Shown here one piece after another: positions 1 to 8,598 of a stretch of DNA of 64,000 nt; the first letter of the stretch is position 1, and each line of letters begins with the position of its first letter. The DNA comes from an uncultured Ruminococcus sp. (GTDB lineage: Bacteria; Bacillota; Clostridia; Oscillospirales; Ruminococcaceae), in the NCBI GenBank assembly GCA_900545345.1, contig UQYQ01000002.1, positions 62,001-126,000 of the forward strand, written 5' to 3'. The notes beneath the pieces were generated by a model. That model made no database searches, was not told where the DNA came from, and worked only from the letters and a program-made list of their open reading frames with translations. The translations under genes and the position numbers were made by a program.

Positions 1-612
1 AAACAAACATCAACAAAGCCTGTAGATGAGGATAAAGAATATTCGGTTAAATTCTTTGACAATAACGGAAATGAGTATGGTGAGGATACACCTCAAAAAG
101 CTCAGACTGTAAAGAGCGGTGAAAAAGCTGAAAAGCCTGCCGAACCTGAGAAGGATTTCTATATTTTCGATAAATGGAGCTCAGATGCAAACGGAGCAAA
201 TGAATTCAATTTTGATACAGCAATTAATTCAGATACAGCAGTTTATGCAAGCTTCAGAACTAATGAAATCATGGTAAATATAGTTGATGAAGAAAATGCA
301 AATGATTTAAGAAACTATATAAACAAAGACATTAAAAAGTTCAATACTCCTACTCTTTATAAGGATGATAATTATTATTACATTATAGTGAAATATGACC
401 CTACAGAAAGAACCGATTATTATATTGACGGTGATAAATACGATGATATTCTTACCGAGATGAAATATGAAGAGTATGATAATCTTATTAAGAGCTGGGA
501 AAAAGATTTTAAGATAGACAAAAACGAAAAGGCATTCGAAAAGTATACTCCGTCAAAGATTGAAGAAATTCAAAGTGAGTATAACGAAGAAAACTCTGCA
601 GCTGCACAGTAA
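1..612 (+). CDS. C-terminal part of a surface protein with an InlB-like repeat (5' truncated)
   Basis: The reading frame is open from base 1 to the stop at 610-612, so the window cuts the gene; the in-frame ATG at 271 is internal. Residues about 15-90 (VKFFDNNGNEYG ... FDKWSSDANGANEF ... AVYASF) match the pattern of the Listeria-Bacteroides/InlB B-repeat beta-grasp domain, which is usual in secreted or wall-bound proteins. The last 110 residues are acidic and rich in Tyr, Asp and Lys and lack a sorting signal or membrane segment, so attachment must come from the missing N-terminal part, or the protein is secreted. Function unknown. It ends just before a bidirectional terminator. Confidence 0.7.
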   Translation, partial: KQTSTKPVDEDKEYSVKFFDNNGNEYGEDTPQKAQTVKSGEKAEKPAEPEKDFYIFDKWSSDANGANEFNFDTAINSDTAVYASFRTNEIMVNIVDEENANDLRNYINKDIKKFNTPTLYKDDNYYYIIVKYDPTERTDYYIDGDKYDDILTEMKYEEYDNLIKSWEKDFKIDKNEKAFEKYTPSKIEEIQSEYNEENSAAAQ

Positions 613-623
613 TTTTAAACATA

Positions 624-665
624 ATAAAAGACTATTTGAAGTGAATTCAGATAGTCTTTTTTATT
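624..665. terminator. bidirectional rho-independent terminator
   Basis: AAAAGACTATTTGAA (626-640) pairs with TTCAGATAGTCTTTT (646-660) with one G-U pair, flanked by A and T runs. It separates the surface gene from the convergent rlmH. Confidence 0.85.
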
Positions 666-667
666 TA

Positions 668-1153
668 CTATTTATGATATTTTCCTCCGATTGAGATTTG
701 AAATGCTCTGTATATCTGTTCAAGCAAAAGTACACGAGCAAGCTGATGGGGGAATGTCATCTTTGACATAGACAGCTTTAAGTCTGATTTTGATTTAATG
801 TTGGGCGAAATTCCAAAGCTAGACCCTATAATAAAATTAATTGTGCTTTTCCCATTTACGCTGATTTCTTGGATTTTTGAAGACAGTTCATTACTTGTTA
901 GTTGTTTGCCCTCTATACATAAAGATATATTGAAAGCATTTTTTTTATTCATATAAGTGTCAATAAGTTTTGATTCGCTCAAAAGGGCATTTTCAATTTC
1001 TTTTTCACTGGGATTGTCAGAAAGTCTGCTTTCCGGAAGTTCTGTTATATTAAGCTTGCAAAATGATGAAAGCCTTTTTGAATATTCTGAAACAGCGTCT
1101 TTAAGATATTTCTCTTTTAACTTGCCTACTGTGATGAGATTAATGTTTATCAT
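668..1153 (-). CDS. rlmH: 23S rRNA (pseudouridine1915-N3)-methyltransferase RlmH
   Basis: A 161-residue SPOUT-class methyltransferase that uses SAM to methylate pseudouridine 1915 in helix 69 of 23S rRNA on the assembled ribosome. The length is the family norm. Visible signatures are the N-terminal ITVGKLKEKYL, the SAM-knot segment INFIIGSSFG (usual form FIIGGSxG, so one Gly is Ser here), and the C-terminal MTFPHQLARVLLLEQIYRA ending GKYHK, the expected terminus. Its ATG overlaps the end of the upstream hydrolase gene by 4 bp (ATGA-type coupling), an arrangement like the yycJ-rlmH neighbourhood of Bacilli. Confidence 0.95.
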   Translation of the reverse strand: MININLITVGKLKEKYLKDAVSEYSKRLSSFCKLNITELPESRLSDNPSEKEIENALLSESKLIDTYMNKKNAFNISLCIEGKQLTSNELSSKIQEISVNGKSTINFIIGSSFGISPNIKSKSDLKLSMSKMTFPHQLARVLLLEQIYRAFQISIGGKYHK

Positions 1154-1941
1154 AGGGTTATTACCTCACCTTCATTAGAAACCGGTGCAACTTTTAGTAT
1201 GTAATCAATTCCGCTTTTAAAATTGCAAAGCTGATTTGTTATGGCTTCTCTTGCTTTGACAGGAGTATTATTTTCTTGACTGAGATGACCTAAAATAATT
1301 CTGGTGGTACCAAGATTTAATAGGCTTTCTATTTCAGCGGCACTGTCGGTGTTTGACAAATGACCGAATTTTGATGCGATTCGCTTTTTGAGCATAAACG
1401 GATATCTCCCGTTTCTCAGCATAATTTCATCATAGTTAGCTTCAAAAAGTACAAGGTCAGACCCGCAGAGGTTTTTGTGAACATTTTCTGTTACCTCACC
1501 TAAGTCTGTACATACAGATATAGTTTTTAAATCAGGAGTCGTTATTCTGTATCCATTGCTTTGTCTGGTGTCGTGCGGAGTTGAGAAAGCAGAAATTTCA
1601 TATCCGCAGAACTCAAAGGCTTTTCCATCGACTTCAACATCATTAATACTTGAAAGCGGTGAGATATGATTTTCGGAAATTAGATACTCAAGATTTTTTG
1701 CTCCGGCAAAAACAGGCGTATGAAAGTTTTTAGTAAAAACCCGCAGCCCTTTTATATGGTCACTGTGTTCATGTGTAATAAAAATTCCCTGCACTATATC
1801 AGGGCTTAACCCATTATCCAGCAGTGCCTGAGTAAGCATTTTGCAGCTTACACCTGCATCAATTAAAATTCCGCCTTTTTCATTTCCAATAAAAGCGGCG
1901 TTCCCTTTGCTTGAAGAGAACAGAGGGTAAACTCTGGCCAT
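1150..1941 (-). CDS. yycJ: YycJ/WalJ-type MBL-fold metallohydrolase
   Basis: A 263-residue metallo-beta-lactamase-fold protein. FITHEHSDHIKGL is the HxHxDH metal-binding motif, near residues 54-66, and the N-terminal SSSKGNAAFIG with LIDAGVS is typical of YycJ/WalJ. The family is a predicted nuclease or phosphodiesterase linked to coordination of replication with cell-wall metabolism in Bacilli. No WalRK kinase genes are adjacent here, so that link is only by family. Start ATG 1939-1941 lies behind GAAAGGAATTATTCG. Translationally coupled to rlmH. Confidence 0.9.
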   Translation of the reverse strand: MARVYPLFSSSKGNAAFIGNEKGGILIDAGVSCKMLTQALLDNGLSPDIVQGIFITHEHSDHIKGLRVFTKNFHTPVFAGAKNLEYLISENHISPLSSINDVEVDGKAFEFCGYEISAFSTPHDTRQSNGYRITTPDLKTISVCTDLGEVTENVHKNLCGSDLVLFEANYDEIMLRNGRYPFMLKKRIASKFGHLSNTDSAAEIESLLNLGTTRIILGHLSQENNTPVKAREAITNQLCNFKSGIDYILKVAPVSNEGEVITL

Positions 1942-1975
1942 CGAATAATTCCTTTCTTCAATTTGAATTTATGAT

Positions 1976-2009
1976 AAAATAAAAAGGCGACATGAAAAGT
2001 CGCCTTGAG
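1976..2009 (-). terminator. rho-independent terminator after murA
   Basis: On the minus strand AAGGCGAC (2006-1999) and GTCGCCTT (1991-1984) form an 8-bp stem followed by a T run. Confidence 0.85.
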
Positions 2010-2019
2010 TTTTCTTTGG

Positions 2020-3300
2020 TTAGCTTGTCATTGCAATAGGTTCAGGATAATAAACCCTTTTAATGTCAGCACCTAAAGCCCTGAACTTCTCATCTATTGC
2101 TTCGTATCCTCTTTCAATGTGATAGATGTCATCAATCTCTGTGACCCCTTCGGCAGCAAGTCCTGCAATAATCAGTGCAGCACCTGCTCTTAAATCAGTA
2201 GCTTTAACAGGAGCTCCTGTTAATTTTCCCACTCCTTGAATTACTGCAACTGTTCCGTCAACAGAAATATCAGCACCCATTCTTCTAAGCTCTGCAACAT
2301 ATCTGAAGCGATTATCAAAAATATCATCTGTTACAATACTTGTTCCGTATGCTAATGTCAGCAGTGTTGAAAACTGAGGCTGCATATCAGTAGGAAAACC
2401 AGGATGAGGCATTGTTTTTAAACTTGTCTTCATAATAGGACCATCAACCGAAACACGAACGCTTTCATCAAATTCTTCAACTGTAACTCCGACCTTGCGA
2501 AGCTTTGCTGTAATTGATTCTAAATGTTTGGGAATAACATTTTTGATAAGAACATTACCTCTTGTGGCAGCAGCCGCTACCATATATGTTCCTGCTTCAA
2601 TTTGGTCAGGAATAATAGCATAAGTAATTCCTTTTAAATATTCAACTCCGCGGATTTTTATTACATCGGTACCGGCACCGCGAATATCTGCACCCATTGA
2701 GTTTAAGAAGTTTGCAAGGTCAACGATATGAGGCTCTTTTGCAGCGTTTTCTATAATTGTTAAGCCTTTTGTTTTAACGGCAGCAAAGATTGCATTTATT
2801 GTAGCACCTACTGTGATAAAATCAAAATAAATTTGATTTCCTATAAGTGCTTCTGTTTTAAGATGCACTGTTCCGCTTTCTATCGAATAATTAGCACCTA
2901 GGCAGGCAAAAGCCTTTAAATGCTGATCTATTGGTCTGTCACCTAAGTCACATCCGCCCGGAAGCGGTACATATGCTTCATGAAACCTGCCTAAAAGAGT
3001 CCCAAGAAAATAGCTTGAAGCTCTCATAGAACGAGCCAGCTCATATGGAACAACAGGGCTGGTCATTGTGGTTGTATCAAATTCAACTGTGTTTTTGCTT
3101 AATATTTTAACATCTGCACCCATCTCTTTTAAAATTTTAATGCAGATTGAGATATCGCTGATTTCAGGGACATTTTCCAGTATACAAGGTTCATCGCAGA
3201 GAATTGTTGCTGCAACCAGTGCAACAGCAGCATTCTTCGCACCGCTTACCACGACTTCGCCGTGAAGCGGAGTGCCGCCCTTTATAACATACTTATCCAA
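2020..3300 (-). CDS. murA: UDP-N-acetylglucosamine 1-carboxyvinyltransferase MurA
   Basis: This 426-residue enolpyruvyl transferase moves PEP onto UDP-GlcNAc, the first committed step of peptidoglycan synthesis, in the cytoplasm. The N-terminal GGTPLHGEVVVSGAKNAAV (substrate-binding Lys and Asn) and the loop PGGCDLGDRPIDQH with the catalytic Cys at residue 117 are intact, so fosfomycin sensitivity is expected. Full length. The start codon is TTG at 3300-3298, behind AAGGAG with a 10-nt spacer; no ATG is better placed. It stands alone between its own promoter and terminator. Confidence 0.97.
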   Translation of the reverse strand: MDKYVIKGGTPLHGEVVVSGAKNAAVALVAATILCDEPCILENVPEISDISICIKILKEMGADVKILSKNTVEFDTTTMTSPVVPYELARSMRASSYFLGTLLGRFHEAYVPLPGGCDLGDRPIDQHLKAFACLGANYSIESGTVHLKTEALIGNQIYFDFITVGATINAIFAAVKTKGLTIIENAAKEPHIVDLANFLNSMGADIRGAGTDVIKIRGVEYLKGITYAIIPDQIEAGTYMVAAAATRGNVLIKNVIPKHLESITAKLRKVGVTVEEFDESVRVSVDGPIMKTSLKTMPHPGFPTDMQPQFSTLLTLAYGTSIVTDDIFDNRFRYVAELRRMGADISVDGTVAVIQGVGKLTGAPVKATDLRAGAALIIAGLAAEGVTEIDDIYHIERGYEAIDEKFRALGADIKRVYYPEPIAMTS

Positions 3301-3370
3301 ATTTTATTCGCTCCTTAAGCTCTATTTGCAAAGAATCTTTCTATCTGCCTTTGCCATAACACATCTATTA

Positions 3371-3399
3371 ATTATATCAACAAATAAAATAAAAATCAA
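3371..3399 (-). promoter_or_regulatory. predicted murA promoter
   Basis: Minus strand TTGATT (3399-3394), 17-nt spacer, TATAAT (3376-3371), about 70 bp before the murA start. Confidence 0.65.
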
Positions 3400-3770
3400 T
3401 TGAATATTGTAAATTCTACTAAGTGTTAAAAATATTAACCGGATAAATTCGGTTTTTTGGTTAATATTAAATGAAATATTCTGTGCTATCTATTTTTTGC
3501 AGTCATTTAATTTCAATTAATAATCAAAATAACACTTTGCTTATATGACTAAGCATTTTACAATATGTAGTAGTTACATATAAACTATCTTCTACATTTT
3601 AGCACAAATATTAGTGAAAATCAAGCAGTTTTAATAAAAAAGTAAAAATTAAAAAAATTAGGCGTCGGTATATAATCTTTTAGCGTTGTATAAGTTTAGA
3701 CTCAAAGTAGCGGAAAAAGTTTATGACTTAACTTAAATTAGTCTAATATTATTTATTGAAATATAAATTC
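3400..3770. other. AT-rich intergenic region, no gene seen
   Basis: Neither strand has a convincing ORF. A short hairpin, AACCG and CGGTT followed by T's (about 3438-3460), and a few TACATAT-type repeats are the only structure. It separates the divergent promoters of murA and the NusG-II gene. Confidence 0.6.
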
Positions 3771-3799
3771 TTGACTGAATGCCTGAGAAAGTGTATTAT
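3771..3799 (+). promoter_or_regulatory. predicted promoter of the NusG-II/Gx pair
   Basis: TTGACT (3771-3776), 17-nt spacer, TATTAT (3794-3799). Confidence 0.7.
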
Positions 3800-3839
3800 A
3801 TTTTTATGATTAAATAAAATGACTGTTGTATAGAAAAAG

Positions 3840-4256
3840 GTGATTTATATAAACAAGTTACGAAAAATTTTAGTTTCGAATATATTTTGGATAATTTTGT
3901 TTTGTGCATTAGCTATTATATCCATTGTGGTTATTTTTATTATGTGTTCAGCAGAAACTACAGGAAAAACCGCAAAAATATTTTCCGATAACAAACTTGT
4001 AAGGACAGTAAGTCTTAAAAAAGATGATGAATTTAAGATTGAGAATTCAAACGGTTACAATATTATCAGAATTGAGAGCGGTAAAATATCTGTAGCGGAG
4101 TCTGACTGCAAAAATCAAATCTGTGTTAATCATGGTGCAATAGATAACAATTTGCTTCCTATAGTGTGTGTTCCAAACGGGCTTGTTATCATAGTGGAAA
4201 ACGATAACCGCAGCAGTGTTGATATCGCTGTTGGTGCCGGACAATATTATTTATAA
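3840..4256 (+). CDS. NusG domain II-containing membrane-anchored protein
   Basis: A small protein of up to 138 residues: a short basic N-terminus, one hydrophobic segment (about 15-37), then an extracytoplasmic NusG-domain-II-like beta fold with the conserved stretch SDCKNQICVNHGAI (paired Cys) and PIVCVPNGLVI. The family is usually encoded next to a Gx-type transporter, as here, and its function is not established; redox or metal chemistry by the Cys pair is only inference. The start is doubtful: GTG 3840 lies inside the Shine-Dalgarno-like AAAAAGGTGA, and the codon with normal spacing from it is ATA at 3849. Confidence 0.8.
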   Translation: MIYINKLRKILVSNIFWIILFCALAIISIVVIFIMCSAETTGKTAKIFSDNKLVRTVSLKKDDEFKIENSNGYNIIRIESGKISVAESDCKNQICVNHGAIDNNLLPIVCVPNGLVIIVENDNRSSVDIAVGAGQYYL

Positions 4257-4302
4257 GATATTTATTAAAACTTCGATTTATTTATTTCAAATTTAAGGAA
4301 CA

Positions 4303-4935
4303 GTGAAAGATATGGATAGAAAAACAAATAAAGAAAGAACTCAGAAACAGTTTGGAAGGCATATAAGAATAAGCTCTAAACCCAAGATACATACCGGCAC
4401 TCATAATATAAGCTTTGAGCAGAAAAGAAAGACAATCAGTTTAAAAAAATATACTGCCATGGCAATATTAACAGCTGTTTCGCTGATACTTTTTACTGTT
4501 GAGGCGGCTCTTCCGCCAATTCCGATACAGGGTGTGAAAATCGGATTTTCAAATATTGTTACACTTATTTCAATGATATTTTTAGGCAGGCGTGAGGCAT
4601 TTATAGTTTTGATTATGAGAATTATTCTTGCCGGTGTTTTTGCCGGAAGCATTTTGAGCTTTGGCTTTAGTATTGTCGGAGGAATAACGGCATTTATAAT
4701 AATGGCACTTACTGTTAACCTGTTTGGTGAAAAGAAGATTTGGATAGTTTCTGTTTTAGGTGCTGTTTTTCATAATGCCGGACAGCTTGCGGTTGCAATT
4801 GTTGCAACCGGTACTCCGAGTCTTTCGCTGTATGCACCGGTACTTCTTCTTTCTGCAATTGTTACCGGAGCAATTATAGGCGTTGTCACAACAGCTCTTT
4901 TGATAAGTCCTCTTAACAGATATAGAATGAACTGA
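4303..4935 (+). CDS. Gx transporter family membrane protein (heptaprenyl diphosphate synthase component I-like)
   Basis: A 210-residue protein with a basic, disordered first 45 residues and then five or six membrane segments. The pattern KKYTAMAILTAVSLILFTVEAALP, followed by GVKIGFSNIVTLISM and a Gly-rich third helix, is that of the family annotated either as heptaprenyl diphosphate synthase component I or as the Gx S-component-like transporter. The membrane topology and the presence of ecfA1-ecfA2-ecfT 5 kb downstream favour a transport role, but the substrate is unknown. Start GTG 4303 is only 3 nt from AAGGA; ATG 4312 is 12 nt away, so the start is uncertain. Confidence 0.85.
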   Translation: MKDMDRKTNKERTQKQFGRHIRISSKPKIHTGTHNISFEQKRKTISLKKYTAMAILTAVSLILFTVEAALPPIPIQGVKIGFSNIVTLISMIFLGRREAFIVLIMRIILAGVFAGSILSFGFSIVGGITAFIIMALTVNLFGEKKIWIVSVLGAVFHNAGQLAVAIVATGTPSLSLYAPVLLLSAIVTGAIIGVVTTALLISPLNRYRMN

Positions 4936-5028
4936 ATTTTTAATTTTGACCTATTAATATGTGTTTGATTCTGTTTTTTCAGGTTCTGACGCATATTTTT
5001 TATTGTTTGAAATTAAGAGCTGTCATGC

Positions 5029-5057
5029 TTGCATTTTTTTTGTATTAATGATATAAT
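5029..5057 (+). promoter_or_regulatory. predicted ruvC promoter
   Basis: TTGCAT (5029-5034), 17-nt spacer, TATAAT (5052-5057), about 85 bp before ruvC. Confidence 0.6.
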
Positions 5058-5140
5058 AAATTATTAATATACTGAGGTAATAGTGCTTGTTTTTACATGA
5101 GCTTTTCAGTATATATTTTTAGTATTTTGGAGCGAATAAA

Positions 5141-5638
5141 ATGAGGATAATCGGTATTGACCCGGGATATGCAATTGTCGGCTTCGGCGTGCTCGATTAT
5201 ATCGGGAACGATTTTCATGCTGTTAATTTCGGTGCAATAACAACAGACGCACATACTCCGTTTGATTTAAGGTTAAAGACAATTTATGATGATATGTGTC
5301 AGGTGCTTGATGAATATAAACCTGATGAAATGGGTATTGAAAAATTGTTTTTTAACACAAACCAAAAGACAGGCATTGATGTCGCACAGGCAAGGGGTGT
5401 TATACTTCTTTCTGCAATCGAACGGGGAATAAAAATTCGTGAATACACTCCGCTTCAGGTGAAGCAGGCAGTCGTAGGATATGGAAGAGCTGAAAAGAAG
5501 CAGGTTCAGGAACTTACACGGTCGATTTTGAGATTAAAGGAAGTGCCTAAACCTGACGATACCGCCGATGCATTGGCTTTGGCGATAACACATGGACATT
5601 CTTCTCATTCTAATTTGTTATATGGAGAAATAATGTAA
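5141..5638 (+). CDS. ruvC: Holliday junction resolvase RuvC
   Basis: This 165-residue RNase H-fold endonuclease cleaves Holliday junctions with the RuvAB branch-migration motor. The acidic catalytic set is visible: Asp7 in GIDPGY, Glu67 in GIEKLFF, and Asp139/140 with Asp143 in KPDDTADALA. Length is normal. ATG 5141 follows TTGGAG with a 9-nt spacer. ruvA follows after 127 bp; ruvB is displaced to 11.5 kb. Confidence 0.97.
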   Translation: MRIIGIDPGYAIVGFGVLDYIGNDFHAVNFGAITTDAHTPFDLRLKTIYDDMCQVLDEYKPDEMGIEKLFFNTNQKTGIDVAQARGVILLSAIERGIKIREYTPLQVKQAVVGYGRAEKKQVQELTRSILRLKEVPKPDDTADALALAITHGHSSHSNLLYGEIM

Positions 5639-5765
5639 AAAATGCTATTTTAAATTCGTTTTAGAGCCTTTACCGTAACAAAGTAATACGGCAATTGCGG
5701 TGATTGCAATCGGCTTAAATTTCGAAAGGAGGAGGTCTTTGCTTTGCAAAGACAGGATTACTGAT

Positions 5766-6365
5766 ATGATTTACAGTATAAAAGGTAAGTTAATTCACTG
5801 TGAAAATGATTTTGCAGTCATAGAATGTGCAGGAGTCGGATATGCATGTAATACGACTCTTTCCACAATAGGTCAAATTCAAGGTGCTGAGGGTGAAGTA
5901 ACCCTTTATACTTCTATGGTTGTCCGTGAAGATGATGTTTCTCTTTATGGCTTTGCGACATTGGATGAGCTTCATGCTTTTAAGCTTCTTACATCTGTTT
6001 CGGGAGTAGGACCTAAAGTAGGTCTTGCTATTTTGTCGGTTTGCACGCCTCAGTCATTTGCGCTTGCGGTCGCATCGGGTGATTCAAAGATGTTCACTAA
6101 AGCAAAAGGCGTGGGTCCTAAGGTTGCACAGAGAATTGTTTTAGAGCTTAAAGACAAGGTTTCTAAAGATGCCGGGCTTATGGGTGACAGCAGTGAAGGT
6201 GACTTTTCATCTGTAAGTACAGGTAATGCCGCTGAAGCTGTTTCAGCACTTGTTGTATTGGGATATTCACAGTCAGAAGCAGCAAGATTGATTTCAACTA
6301 TTGATTCGAATACACCTGTTGAAGATATGATAAAGATTGCTTTGAAAGGACTTGCAGGAATGTAG
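5766..6365 (+). CDS. ruvA: Holliday junction branch-migration protein RuvA
   Basis: A 199-residue protein that binds four-way junctions as a tetramer and loads the RuvB motor. It starts MIYSIKGKLIHCEN (OB-fold); the helix-hairpin-helix part includes LLTSVSGVGPKVGLAIL and KAKGVGPKVAQRIVLELKDK, and the C-terminal domain III (AAEAVSALVVLGYSQSEAAR) contacts RuvB. An upstream in-frame ATG at 5700 would add 22 residues that do not fit the family, so 5766 is chosen. Likely cotranscribed with ruvC. Confidence 0.96.
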   Translation: MIYSIKGKLIHCENDFAVIECAGVGYACNTTLSTIGQIQGAEGEVTLYTSMVVREDDVSLYGFATLDELHAFKLLTSVSGVGPKVGLAILSVCTPQSFALAVASGDSKMFTKAKGVGPKVAQRIVLELKDKVSKDAGLMGDSSEGDFSSVSTGNAAEAVSALVVLGYSQSEAARLISTIDSNTPVEDMIKIALKGLAGM

Positions 6366-6407
6366 TTTAAATTGCATTAAAAATGCAATGAAAATTGAAA
6401 GGGGGAA

Positions 6408-6426
6408 ATGCTCCTGACAGGAGCAT
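6408..6426 (+). promoter_or_regulatory. palindrome covering the ribosome site of the phospholipase-like gene
   Basis: ATGCTCCTG-A-CAGGAGCAT is a perfect inverted repeat whose right arm holds AGGAG, the only Shine-Dalgarno match before the ATG at 6436. Folding GCTCC on GGAGC would hide the ribosome site. Confidence 0.5.
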
Positions 6427-6435
6427 ATTTAAACT

Positions 6436-7137
6436 ATGCCGGGTTCAATTACACATATTGCTATTGCAGATAAGATGATTGAAATTTTAGGAGATGAAAA
6501 GTTTGATAATATTCCTCTGTTTTACTGCGGAAGTATCGGACCTGATGCAATTCATGCAAGGCCGGGCTTTTGCAGAGAGGATAAAAAAAGAACTCATTTG
6601 CGTGAGGGGATAAGAGACGCTGAGTTTTCTGCTCAGGAAAATCAGGAGCTTTTTCATAACAGAGTAAAGAATTTTATAGATGAAAGGATTGTCAAAGGCA
6701 ATAAATATAATGACTTTTTAAAAGGATATGTAGTTCATCTTTTAGCAGATGAGCTGTTTATGAAAACTATTCGTTCAGAATATATAAAGGCAATGAAAGG
6801 TGAAGAGAAAACCCAAAAAGGAAAGGATTTTTTCGACGGATTTATGTTTGATTTAGACGATATAGATTATCGTTTAGCGAGGGAATATCCTTTTTCGAGA
6901 AATGTAAGAGAAGAGCTTTATAAAGAGTGGGGATATTCAGTTGAAGGTTTGCTGATTCACGAAGAGCTTTCGGGAAGCAAATGGTGGGTGTGCGACAAGT
7001 TCTTTGACAATAAAACTATTAAATATAAATCACCGAAATATATTACATACAACAGAATGCTTGATTTTATCGATGAATGTGCAATGAACATAGTTGTTCA
7101 GCTTTCTGACGATAAAATGTACAGAGGATTGTTTTAA
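6436..7137 (+). CDS. zinc-dependent phospholipase C family protein
   Basis: A 233-residue protein that begins MPGSITHIAIADKM and has YCGSIGPDAIHARPGF, RTHLREGIRD, LFHNRVKNFI and GYVVHLLADELF, the His/Asp pattern of the zinc-dependent phospholipase C family found as cytoplasmic paralogues in many Clostridia. There is no signal peptide, so it is probably not a secreted toxin-type phospholipase; its substrate is unknown. The ribosome site lies in a palindrome (6408-6426). It sits between ruvA and glmM without its own clear terminator. Confidence 0.85.
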   Translation: MPGSITHIAIADKMIEILGDEKFDNIPLFYCGSIGPDAIHARPGFCREDKKRTHLREGIRDAEFSAQENQELFHNRVKNFIDERIVKGNKYNDFLKGYVVHLLADELFMKTIRSEYIKAMKGEEKTQKGKDFFDGFMFDLDDIDYRLAREYPFSRNVREELYKEWGYSVEGLLIHEELSGSKWWVCDKFFDNKTIKYKSPKYITYNRMLDFIDECAMNIVVQLSDDKMYRGLF

Positions 7138-7212
7138 TTTAAGTACATAAAGTCTTTTGGAAGAAAAGACTTAATATAGAAAAAATCGAATGAACAAAAG
7201 GAGATAATGAAG

Positions 7213-8568
7213 ATGGGAAGATTGTTTGGTACTGACGGAGCAAGAGGAATAGCTGTTACTGAACTGACTTGTGAAATGGCTATGCAAATCGGAAGAGCGG
7301 CTGCTATTGTTCTTACAAAAGAAATCAGACATAAGGCAAAAATACTAATCGGTAAGGATACAAGAATTTCAAGTGATGTTTTAGAATCTGCTCTTATTGC
7401 GGGTATTTGTTCTGTAGGTGCAGACGCACATAAGCTCGGTGTTGTTCCTACGCCTGCTGTTGCAATGCTGGTTAACAAATACAATGCAGACGCAGGTGTG
7501 ATGATTTCCGCATCGCACAACTCTGTTGAATTCAACGGAATTAAGCTTTTCTCAGGTACAGGATTTAAGCTGGACGATAAAATTCAGGACGAAATCGAAT
7601 CACTCATTCTTGACACCCCTGAAAAAATAGAGCTTTTGAATGGTACAAAAATAGGAAGAGTATATGAAGAAAAGAATGCTGAATGGGATTATGTCAGATA
7701 TATTATGAAAACTGTTGACTGTGATTTTAAAGGAATTAAGGTTGCAATCGACTGTGCAAACGGCTCAGCTTCATCATGTGCAGTTAAGCTGTTTCAGGGA
7801 CTGGGTGCAAGCTGTTATTTTATAAATAACTCTCCTGACGGAACTAATATAAATGACAACTGCGGTTCAACACATATGGAAAGGCTATGCAAGCATGTTG
7901 TTACAAACAAATGTCATGTCGGTCTTGCTTTTGACGGTGACGCAGACAGATGCTTAGCCTGCGATGAAAACGGAAATATTATAAACGGCGATAAGCTTTT
8001 GTCCATTTTCTCAAAATATATGAAAGCAAAGGGCAGCTTAAACCATAATACTTGTGTAGTTACCGTGATGACTAACTTAGGTTTTTTCAAATATGCTAAG
8101 AGAGATAACATCATTGCCGCAACAACTAATGTCGGTGACAGATATGTTCTTGAGGAAATGCAGAAGGGCGGATACAATTTAGGCGGTGAGCAGTCAGGAC
8201 ATATTATTTTCTTAGATGATTCAAACACCGGTGACGGTGAACTTACAGGTGCCAAGCTTTTAGAAGTTATGGTAAACACAGGTGCGAAAGCTTCTGAGCT
8301 TGCGTCACTTATGGAGGAATATCCTCAGGTGCTTGAAAATGTTGTTATTGCACCTGAACATAAAGGCGTTTGGGCACAGGAGCCGGAAGTCAGCAGATAT
8401 ATAGAGGATTATAAAGAAAAACTCGGTGACGACGGAAGAATTTTAGTGCGTGAATCAGGAACGGAACCGCTTATCCGTGTTATGCTTGAAGGTAAGCATT
8501 TAGGGCTTATCACAGATTATGCAAAGACAATTGCACATGCTTTGGAAGTCAAGTTCGGGGTTAAGTAA
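7213..8568 (+). CDS. glmM: phosphoglucosamine mutase GlmM
   Basis: A 451-residue alpha-D-phosphohexomutase that converts glucosamine-6-P to glucosamine-1-P for UDP-GlcNAc synthesis. The phosphoserine loop VMISASHNSVEFNG (Ser101), the metal loop DGDADRCLACDENG, the sugar loop GGEQSGHI and the phosphate-binding loop RESGTEPLIRVM are all intact. ATG 7213 has a 9-nt spacer from GGAG; ATG 7207 has only 3 nt. In many Firmicutes glmM follows cdaA-cdaR; here it is detached from them by 15 kb. Its product feeds GlmU at 43.8 kb. Confidence 0.96.
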   Translation: MGRLFGTDGARGIAVTELTCEMAMQIGRAAAIVLTKEIRHKAKILIGKDTRISSDVLESALIAGICSVGADAHKLGVVPTPAVAMLVNKYNADAGVMISASHNSVEFNGIKLFSGTGFKLDDKIQDEIESLILDTPEKIELLNGTKIGRVYEEKNAEWDYVRYIMKTVDCDFKGIKVAIDCANGSASSCAVKLFQGLGASCYFINNSPDGTNINDNCGSTHMERLCKHVVTNKCHVGLAFDGDADRCLACDENGNIINGDKLLSIFSKYMKAKGSLNHNTCVVTVMTNLGFFKYAKRDNIIAATTNVGDRYVLEEMQKGGYNLGGEQSGHIIFLDDSNTGDGELTGAKLLEVMVNTGAKASELASLMEEYPQVLENVVIAPEHKGVWAQEPEVSRYIEDYKEKLGDDGRILVRESGTEPLIRVMLEGKHLGLITDYAKTIAHALEVKFGVK

Positions 8569-8598
8569 TTTTTTGATATAAGAATAAGGGAAATTTTA

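Noticed and set aside
7134..7535. 133-codon ORF on the minus strand
   Set aside because: Antisense to the start of glmM, which has all catalytic motifs.
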